The notes below the pieces were generated by a model. The model had not been told where the DNA came from. It ran no database searches and worked only from the letters and a program-made list of their open reading frames with translations. 12,319 nt of DNA from an uncultured Selenomonas sp. (GTDB taxonomy: Bacteria > Bacillota > Negativicutes > Selenomonadales > Selenomonadaceae). The stretch covers positions 1 through 12,319 of the forward strand of contig CALJPB010000267.1 in NCBI GenBank assembly GCA_937981305.1, in the 5' to 3' direction. The position numbers were made by a program, and so were the translations under genes. Below are positions 6,653 through 12,319 of the stretch, piece after piece (position 1 is the first letter of the stretch; the number at the start of each line of letters is the position of its first letter).

Positions 6653-9574
6653 ATGAAGATAGATGACATCATCCACGGTTTTCGCCTGACTCGAACGGAG
6701 GAGATTGCGGAGGCGGATGGGCGGGGGCATACGTTTGTCCACGAGAAGACGGGCGCACGGCTCTTCTTCCTCGAAACGTCGGACGACAACAAGGTCTTTT
6801 CGATCAGTTTTCGTACACCGCCCGTGGATGATACGGGCGTGGCGCATATTGTGGAGCATTCCGTGCTCTGTGGCTCGCGCAAGTATCCGCTGAAGGAGCC
6901 GTTCGTGGAGCTTGTGAAGGGGTCGCTCAACACGTTCCTCAACGCAATGACGTTCCCCGATAAGACGATGTATCCCGTCGCGAGCCGAAACGACCGCGAT
7001 TTTCAAAACCTGATGGATGTATACCTCGATGCGGTGTTCTATCCATCCATGCGCACGAATCCGCAGGTGCTGATGCAGGAGGGCTGGCACTATGAGCTCG
7101 ACGATGCCGATGCGCCTCTGCGTTACAGCGGTGTGGTCTACAACGAGATGAAGGGCGCACTCTCCGCGCCCGACGATCTGCTCGGCAGCCGTATCATGGC
7201 GGCGCTCTATCCCGATACGACGTACGGCTGCGAGTCGGGCGGCGATCCCGAGGCGATCCCGACTCTCACACAGGAGATGTTCCTCGATTTCCACGCGCGG
7301 TACTATCATCCGTCGAACAGCTATATCTATCTCTACGGGGATATGGACATCGAGGAGAAACTTGCGTATCTCGACAGTGCGTACCTCTCGCATTTCGAGC
7401 GGATTCCCGTGCCCTCGCGCATCGACCGTCAGCAGGCATTCGCGGGGCAGGTCAAGGCGGCACATTTCTATCCCATCGGGGCGGAGGAACCGCTGGAGGA
7501 AAACAGCTTCCTCTCGCTGAACTGGGTCATCGGCGACACGTCCGACCAGAGGCGCGTGATGGCTCTGCAGATCCTCGATCACGCGCTTCTCAGGATGCAG
7601 GGCGCACCGCTGCGTCAGGCACTCATCGACGCAGGGCTTGGGCGTGACGTGGACTCGAACTATGAGAGTGACATCCTGCAGCCGCTGTTCAGCATCATCG
7701 TGAGCAAGTCGGAGACGGCACGTGCCGATGAATTCGTGCGGATCGTCAAGGACACGCTGCGGAAACTCGCGGACGGCGGTCTCGATCACACGCTCGTACA
7801 GGCGTCGCTCAATACGCTTGAGTTCCGTCTGCGCGAGTCGGACTTTGGCTCCTCGCCGAAGGGGCTCATCTACGGCATCCGCATGATGAAGACGTGGCTC
7901 TACGACGGTGCGCCTGCAGACTACCTGCGCTATGAGGATGTGCTCGCAGAGCTGAAGGATGGTCTGGAAAAGGGTTACTTCGAGCAGGTGATCCGCACAT
8001 CCTTCCTTGAGAATCCACACGAGGCTCTCGTGACGCTCGCGCCGAGCCGTACGCTCGGGCAGGAGCGTGAGGCCACGCAGGCGGCGATCCTTGCGGAGAA
8101 AAAAGCGGCGATGAGCACCGATGAGATCGCGAAGGTGATGGATTCCTGCGCAGCACTGAAGGCGGCGCAGGAGGAGGCGGACTCGGAGGAGGCGCTTGCG
8201 TCGATTCCGATTCTCGCACGCTCCGACATCCGTGCGGATGCGGAGCGTCTGCCGCTTGCGGTGCGTGACTGCGCGGGGACGCAGGTTCTGTACTCCGATC
8301 TTGAGACGAACGGCATTGTCTATCTGAATTTTTACTTTCCGATGGCGGCGGTCGCACAGGCAGATCTGCCGTATGCGTACCTCCTCGCCGAGATGTTCGG
8401 CGCAGTCGATACCGCGCGGCACAGCTATGCGGAGCTCGCGATGCTGCGCAGTCTCTACACGGGCGGCTTCGGCGCGGACATTGTCGCCTACACGCGTGCA
8501 GGCGAGCCGGACTCCCTGCTCCCTCGCTTCAAGCTGCGTGCGAAGGTGCTGCGTGAGAATCTGCCGCGGCTCTTCGACCTCCTCGCGGAGATCATGACGG
8601 AGAGTGATTTCTCGGGCGCAAAGCGTGTGCGGGAGCTGATCGATGAAGAAAAGACGGGCATGGAGCTCTCGCTCCAACGCGCGGCAAATCAGGTGGTCGC
8701 CGCGCGCATCGCGGCGTATCTGACCCCGTCGGGGCGTTACGCCGAGGTCGGCGGGCTGCCGTTCCACGAATTCCTGCGCACGTTCAAGGAGGACTTTGCG
8801 GCGCGTCATGCGGAGATGCAGGCGGCATTTGCACGTATTTTGCCGCAGATTTTCAATGCAAGCGATCTGATGGTGAGCGTTACCGCACCTGCGGCGGACT
8901 ACGATGAAGTAGCGGCACAGCTTACAGCGTTTCGGCAGAAGCTCTCGTCCGAGACTTTCCCAACTGCGTCGTATACATGGGAGATCGCGCCGAAGAACGA
9001 GGGGCTGATGACGCAGAGCCGCGTGCAGTATGTGGCGAAGGGCGCGAACTTTATCAAGCTGGGGTACGAATACACGGGCGTTCTGCGTGTGCTTGAGACG
9101 CTGCTCCGCTATGACTATTTCTGGACGCGCATCCGCGTGCAGGGCGGCGCATACGGTGCGATGACGCAGTTCAACCGCAACGGCTTCATGATCTTTTCCT
9201 CCTACCGCGATCCGAACCTTGCGGAAACGCTTACGGTGCTCGATGAGACGGCGGACTATGTGCGCTCGTTCGATGTGTCCGACCGCGAGATGGACAAGTT
9301 CATCATCGGGACAATGAGCAGTGTGGATGCGCCGCTGACCCCGCAGATGAAGGGCGATATTGCAGCGACGTTCCACCTGCGCGGCATCACATGGGAGGAT
9401 CGCCAGAAGGCGCGTGCGGAGATTCTAACGGCACGTCAGGAGGATGTACGTGCGCTCGCGCCGATGATTGAGGCGGCAATGCGTGCCGATGTGCGCTGTG
9501 TGCTCGGCGGTGAGGAGAAGATCCGCGCGAATGAGGCACTCTTTGGGGAGATTCGTCCTGCGCTGCGGACGTGA
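6653..9574 (+). CDS. PreP-like M16C zinc metallopeptidase (insulinase family)
   Basis: A 973-residue single-chain M16C peptidase of the presequence protease/PreP type. Such enzymes enclose a large chamber and degrade unstructured peptides up to a few tens of residues. The inverted zinc motif HIVEH is at 65-69 (His65 and His69 ligands, Glu68 base), and the third ligand is probably Glu165 in VVYNEMKGA. The N-terminal half also has the family segments GSLNTFLNAMTFPDKTMYPV and DFQNLMDVYLDAVFYP. The C-terminal half carries the conserved RVQGGAYGAM segment (Arg828, Tyr834), which completes the active site in family members. No signal peptide or membrane segment is visible, so it is likely cytoplasmic and used in peptide turnover. 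Length is full for the family. It has its own promoter and an AAAGGAGG site. No terminator is evident before dapA. Confidence 0.92.
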   Translation: MKIDDIIHGFRLTRTEEIAEADGRGHTFVHEKTGARLFFLETSDDNKVFSISFRTPPVDDTGVAHIVEHSVLCGSRKYPLKEPFVELVKGSLNTFLNAMTFPDKTMYPVASRNDRDFQNLMDVYLDAVFYPSMRTNPQVLMQEGWHYELDDADAPLRYSGVVYNEMKGALSAPDDLLGSRIMAALYPDTTYGCESGGDPEAIPTLTQEMFLDFHARYYHPSNSYIYLYGDMDIEEKLAYLDSAYLSHFERIPVPSRIDRQQAFAGQVKAAHFYPIGAEEPLEENSFLSLNWVIGDTSDQRRVMALQILDHALLRMQGAPLRQALIDAGLGRDVDSNYESDILQPLFSIIVSKSETARADEFVRIVKDTLRKLADGGLDHTLVQASLNTLEFRLRESDFGSSPKGLIYGIRMMKTWLYDGAPADYLRYEDVLAELKDGLEKGYFEQVIRTSFLENPHEALVTLAPSRTLGQEREATQAAILAEKKAAMSTDEIAKVMDSCAALKAAQEEADSEEALASIPILARSDIRADAERLPLAVRDCAGTQVLYSDLETNGIVYLNFYFPMAAVAQADLPYAYLLAEMFGAVDTARHSYAELAMLRSLYTGGFGADIVAYTRAGEPDSLLPRFKLRAKVLRENLPRLFDLLAEIMTESDFSGAKRVRELIDEEKTGMELSLQRAANQVVAARIAAYLTPSGRYAEVGGLPFHEFLRTFKEDFAARHAEMQAAFARILPQIFNASDLMVSVTAPAADYDEVAAQLTAFRQKLSSETFPTASYTWEIAPKNEGLMTQSRVQYVAKGANFIKLGYEYTGVLRVLETLLRYDYFWTRIRVQGGAYGAMTQFNRNGFMIFSSYRDPNLAETLTVLDETADYVRSFDVSDREMDKFIIGTMSSVDAPLTPQMKGDIAATFHLRGITWEDRQKARAEILTARQEDVRALAPMIEAAMRADVRCVLGGEEKIRANEALFGEIRPALRT

Positions 9575-9583
9575 GGAAAGTTT

Positions 9584-9612
9584 TTGACTTTTCACGCCGT
9601 GCGTGGGATAAT
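9584..9612 (+). promoter_or_regulatory. Extended -10 sigma-A promoter of dapA
   Basis: TTGACT (9584-9589), a 17-base spacer, then GATAAT (9607-9612) preceded by TGG (extended -10). Each hexamer matches consensus at 5 of 6. The spacer contains a perfect inverted repeat, CACGC-CGT-GCGTG (9593-9605), which could be an operator or chance. The ribosome binding site AAGGGGGAA (9629-9637) lies five bases before the dapA ATG. Confidence 0.78.
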
Positions 9613-9642
9613 AGCAGAAGATAGACTGAAGGGGGAACTGCC

Positions 9643-10525
9643 ATGAAAAAGACGATTTTCCGTGGTGCCGGCGTTGCCATTATCACGCCGTTTACAGAGA
9701 CGGGCGTAAACTACACAGAACTCGGGAGGATCATCGAGGATCAGATTGCGGGCGGTACCGATGCCATCATCATCACGGGGACGACGGGTGAGTCCGCGAC
9801 GATGACGGACGCAGAGCACCGTGAGGCAATCCGCTTTGCGGTGGAGCAGGTGAAGGGGCGTATTCCCGTCGTGGCGGGAACCGGATCGAACGAAACTGCC
9901 TATGCGGTCGAGCTCTCGCAGTATGCGGAGAAGGTTGGGGCGGATGCGCTGCTCCTCGTGACACCGTACTACAATAAGTGTACGCAGAACGGGCTGATCG
10001 CGCACTATACGAAGATTGCGGACAGTGTGAACCTCCCCGCGATTCTCTACAATGTGCCCTCGCGTACGGGCGTGAACATCAAGACGGAGACGTACGCCGC
10101 ACTCGCGAAGCATCCGCGCATCGTCGCGGTGAAGGAGGCGAGCGGCGATCTCTCGGCGATCCTGCGTCTGCGTGCGGCAGTCGGCGACGAGCTCGCGGTC
10201 TACTCGGGCAACGACGATCAGATCGTGCCCATCCTCTCGCTCGGCGGCGCGGGGGTTATCTCCGTGCTCTCCAATGTTGCGCCGCAGGTTACGCACGATA
10301 TCTGTCAGCACTATTTCGACGGGAATACTGCGGAGGCGGCACGGCTCCAGATTGCATACGCCGACCTCATCGACGCACTTTTCTGTGAGGTCAATCCCCG
10401 TCAAGACGGCGATGCACCGCCTTGGCTATGAGACGGGACCTTTGCGTATGCCGCTCTCGGAGATGGAGCCCGCTCATGCAGCGCAGCTCGACGCGGCACT
10501 GCGTGCACACAATCTGCTGAAATAA
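9643..10525 (+). pseudogene. dapA: 4-hydroxy-tetrahydrodipicolinate synthase DapA, frameshifted near its 3' end
   Basis: DapA condenses pyruvate with aspartate semialdehyde, the first committed step to diaminopimelate (peptidoglycan) and lysine. Frame 1 carries the catalytic set: GTTGES (46-51) with Thr47/Thr48, VTPYYNK with Tyr110, YNVPSRTG (Tyr136, Arg141) and the Schiff-base Lys164 in VAVKEASGD. After FCEVN (to residue 251) frame 1 ends in an unrelated PRQDGDAPPWL and stops at 10431 (262 residues). The expected C-terminus, IPVKTAMHRLGYETGPLRMP and onward to HNLLK, continues in frame 2 to the TAA at 10525. Restoring a missing Pro-Ile (NPIPVKTA is the family motif) would give 295 residues, the normal length. 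The defect equals loss of five bases near 10393-10399. It may be a real mutation or a sequence error. All known catalytic residues precede it, but the C-terminal helices are lost. Confidence 0.88.
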
Positions 10526-10531
10526 TGTCAG

Positions 10532-10573
10532 ACGCTCTCCTTTTGTGCAGTGCAGTGCGGGGGAGCGTTTTTT
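10532..10573 (+). terminator. Intrinsic terminator (or attenuator) between dapA and folE
   Basis: ACGCTCTCC (10532-10540) pairs with GGGGAGCGT (10560-10568), nine pairs including one G-U. The loop is 19 bases, and a six-T run (10568-10573) follows directly. It begins seven bases after the dapA frame-2 stop and ends 22 bases before the folE start. Confidence 0.72.
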
Positions 10574-10595
10574 GATATGGAAAGGACGGAGTGCG

Positions 10596-11201
10596 GTGAC
10601 AGAGGATAAAGTCGATCTCGCGCGTGCAGAATGTGCCATGCGCGAATTCCTAACGGCGGTCGGCGTTGATCTTGCGGCGCGGGGGATGGAGGAAACGCCT
10701 GCACGCGTGGCACAGCTCTACGCAGAGCTTTTTTCGGGGCTGCACACGGACGCGCGGGATCTCTGGGCGGATGTGCTGACAGAGGAGACGGACGGGCTCA
10801 TTGCCGTTCGATCCATTTCCTTTCACTCCGTCTGTGAACACCACCTGCTCCCATTCTTCGGGACGGCACATATTGTCTATCGTCCGCACGCAGGACGTGT
10901 GGCGGGCTTTGGTGTTTTCGCGCGACTTGTTGCCCGTATGGCACAACGTCCCCAGCTGCAGGAGCGGTTGACGGAAGATATTGCGCGGGAGATCGAGCAG
11001 GGGATCGGGGCGGAGGGCGTGCTCGTCGTTCTCGACGCGCGGCAGCTCTGCATGACGATGCGTGGAGCGCGTGCACACGGAACGAGAACGACGACCTCGG
11101 TGTGTCGGGGCATCTTTCGCGAGGACAAAACGATGGAATTACAGGCGTGGCAGATGCTTGGAGAGAGGAACAATGGCGAAGAGAATATATCGCTTCCCTG
11201 A
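10596..11201 (+). CDS. folE: GTP cyclohydrolase I FolE
   Basis: A 201-residue enzyme that converts GTP to 7,8-dihydroneopterin triphosphate, the entry step of folate (pterin) synthesis. Recognisable parts are ETPARVAQLYAELFSGL (33-49), the zinc motif SVCEHHLLPFFG with Cys80, His82 and His83, RPQLQERLTEDIA (118-130), and LCMTMRGA with the third zinc ligand Cys152, then GTRTTTS. The usual GLSK-x-AR motif reads GFGVFAR here, so the Ser-Lys pair that contacts the triphosphate in E. coli FolE is Gly106-Val107. Arg110 is kept. GTG at 10596 is chosen because AAAGGA lies nine bases upstream. An in-frame GTG at 10545 falls inside the terminator loop. The last residues overlap folP by 29 bases. It heads a fol cluster, with no clear promoter of its own. 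Confidence 0.92.
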   Translation: MTEDKVDLARAECAMREFLTAVGVDLAARGMEETPARVAQLYAELFSGLHTDARDLWADVLTEETDGLIAVRSISFHSVCEHHLLPFFGTAHIVYRPHAGRVAGFGVFARLVARMAQRPQLQERLTEDIAREIEQGIGAEGVLVVLDARQLCMTMRGARAHGTRTTTSVCRGIFREDKTMELQAWQMLGERNNGEENISLP

Positions 11202-12018
11202 CGGCAAGGAGCTGACAATTGGCGGGCGGACGCTCGTCATGGGGATTCTGAACGTGACGCCGGATTCGTTTTCGGATGGCGGCAAATGGAATACACGGGA
11301 TATGGCGCTGCGCCATATGGAGGAGATGGTGTGGGATGGCGCGGACATCATCGACATTGGCGCGGAGTCGAGCCGTCCCGGCTTTGTGCCGATGGGGGCA
11401 AAGGAGGAAATGGAGCGGCTTCTGCCATTCCTTGAGGCTGTCCTGCCGGAGTGTCCCGTGCCTGTCTCCGTGGATACGTTCAAGGCAGAGACCGCGCGTG
11501 CGGCACTGCGGGCGGGTGCGCATATGCTGAACGACATCTGGGGATTGCAGTATGCGGAAGAGGCGGGCGCGATGGCGCGTGTCGCTGCCGAGGCGGATGT
11601 GCCCGTTGTCGTCATGCATAATCAGCACGGGACAGCCTATGATGGGGATATTATACGAGAAATGCGTGCGTTTGTTGCACGCTCGCTTGCGATAGCGGAT
11701 GCTGCGGGACTTTCGCGTGAGAAGATCATCCTCGACCCCGGCATCGGCTTTGGCAAGACGGCGGAGCAGAATATGCACGTTCTCAGGCGCATGGATGAAC
11801 TCGTCTCGTATGACGGCGTGGACTATCCCGTGCTTCTCGGCGCGAGCCGCAAGAGCTTTATCGGGGCGGCACTCGATCTGCCTGTTACGGAGCGCATGGA
11901 GGCGACGGGAGCGGCGTGCGTCCTCGGTATCGTGCGCGGTGCCTCGATTGTCCGCGTGCATGATGTGAAGCCGATCGCACGTATGTGTCGCATGACGGAC
12001 GCAATTCTGGGGGCGTAA
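11173..12018 (+). CDS. folP: Dihydropteroate synthase FolP
   Basis: A 281-residue TIM-barrel enzyme that condenses 6-hydroxymethyl-7,8-dihydropterin pyrophosphate with p-aminobenzoate; it is the target of sulfonamides. Motifs in order are GILNVTPDSFSDGG (24-37), GAESSRPG (63-70), VSVDTF (98-103), NDIWG (120-124), VVVMHN (145-150), DPGIGFGKT (188-196), GASRKS (223-228) and RVHDV (261-265). The pABA-loop motif has Ser67 where many homologues have Thr (ESTRPG), a mild substitution seen by eye. ATG at 11173 follows GGAGAGAGG with a short gap and gives the expected N-terminal lead-in. An open frame upstream to 11062 lies inside folE and has no family match. It overlaps folE by 29 bases and ends one base before folB. 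Confidence 0.96.
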   Translation: MAKRIYRFPDGKELTIGGRTLVMGILNVTPDSFSDGGKWNTRDMALRHMEEMVWDGADIIDIGAESSRPGFVPMGAKEEMERLLPFLEAVLPECPVPVSVDTFKAETARAALRAGAHMLNDIWGLQYAEEAGAMARVAAEADVPVVVMHNQHGTAYDGDIIREMRAFVARSLAIADAAGLSREKIILDPGIGFGKTAEQNMHVLRRMDELVSYDGVDYPVLLGASRKSFIGAALDLPVTERMEATGAACVLGIVRGASIVRVHDVKPIARMCRMTDAILGA

Positions 12019-12019
12019 T

Positions 12020-12319
12020 ATGGATCGTATTTTTCTGCGTGGAATGCGCTTTATGGCTTGCCACGGGGTTCTTCCGCACGAGCAGGAGATTCCGCAGCCG
12101 TTCGAGGTGGATGTGGAGCTTGGTCTTGATCTGCGTGCCGCGGGAGAGAGCGATGATCTCAGTGATACGGTGAACTATGCCAAGGTGTACGGTACGGTAT
12201 CTTCCATTATGGATGGAGCGTCGAAGCAGCTGATCGAGTCACTTGCAGAGGAGATTGCGGATGATCTCCTCTGGCAGTTTTCTCCGCTGCGCTGGGTGCG
12301 CGTCACCGTTCATAAACCT
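12020..12319 (+). CDS. folB: Dihydroneopterin aldolase FolB (partial, cut by window end)
   Basis: The first 100 codons of FolB, which cleaves 7,8-dihydroneopterin to 6-hydroxymethyl-7,8-dihydropterin and glycolaldehyde. Family features are the start MDRIFLRGMRFMACHGVLPH with Glu21 after HGVLPH, the strand PFEVDVELGLDL, SDDLSDTVNYAKVY (44-57), and LIESLAEEIADDLL (71-84) with the substrate-binding Glu. The strand WVRVTVHKP ends in Lys99, equivalent to the catalytic lysine. Homologues are about 120 residues, so roughly 20 are missing beyond the edge. It starts two bases after the folP stop, so coupling is likely. In this order folK would be expected next, but it is not visible. Confidence 0.94.
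   Translation, partial: MDRIFLRGMRFMACHGVLPHEQEIPQPFEVDVELGLDLRAAGESDDLSDTVNYAKVYGTVSSIMDGASKQLIESLAEEIADDLLWQFSPLRWVRVTVHKP

Noticed and set aside
6617..9376. A 919-codon open frame antisense to the M16 peptidase gene
   Set aside because: It has no recognisable motif and an Arg/His/Leu-rich composition. It is explained by the GC-rich codon use of the sense gene, which rarely makes TTA, CTA or TCA in that phase.
10388..10402. Programmed +1 frameshifting in dapA
   Set aside because: There is no slippery codon next to a stop and no stimulatory element at the shift point. A simple +1 shift would also drop the conserved Pro-Ile, so a 5-base loss fits better.
11062..11172. A longer N-terminus for FolP starting inside folE
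   Set aside because: The extension is Arg-rich shadow sequence of folE. ATG 11173 has an RBS and the standard N-terminus.

Overview
The window looks like a chromosomal segment of a GC-rich Firmicute, most likely a Negativicute close to Selenomonas. This is inferred from three things: the Firmicute-type nusA-ylxR-ylxQ-infB-rbfA order with an NrnA-type DHH phosphoesterase before truB; a Clostridia/Negativicutes-style PreP-like M16C peptidase; and an Rpn/PD-(D/E)XK 'transposase' gene of a type common in that group. No database search was possible.

Bases 1-5645 (+) hold the tail of the nusA/infB operon. It contains the 3' end of nusA, ylxR, ylxQ (L7Ae-like), infB (IF2), rbfA, nrnA and truB. Most junctions overlap by 1-4 bases (TAATG, ATGA, TGATG, ATGA), which implies translational coupling. 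The one real gap, infB-rbfA, holds an imperfect RNA hairpin. A bidirectional terminator (5663-5700) closes the operon. ribF and rpsO, which often follow truB in Firmicutes, are absent here.

Bases 5718-6536 (-) hold a lone Rpn-family nuclease gene. It has its own promoter and a lower GC content than its neighbours. It also has a well-formed internal Shine-Dalgarno/ATG that would yield a separate 61-residue C-terminal protein. That resembles the intragenic antitoxin arrangement reported for E. coli Rpn toxins and is the most interesting signal in the window.

Bases 6653-9574 (+) encode a 973-residue PreP-like zinc metallopeptidase behind a near-consensus extended -10 promoter. Next comes dapA (9643-10525), with its own extended -10 promoter. 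Its reading frame is broken near 10395, as if 5 bases were lost between short direct repeats. A terminator-like hairpin follows.

Bases 10596-12319 (+) start the folate cluster folE-folP-folB, with folB cut by the window edge. FolE makes dihydroneopterin triphosphate, FolB acts on dihydroneopterin, and FolP joins the pterin to p-aminobenzoate. Apart from the Rpn locus and the dapA lesion, the region is ordinary housekeeping DNA. No tRNA, rRNA, CRISPR array or insertion sequence was seen, and no stretch over 300 bases lacks a gene.
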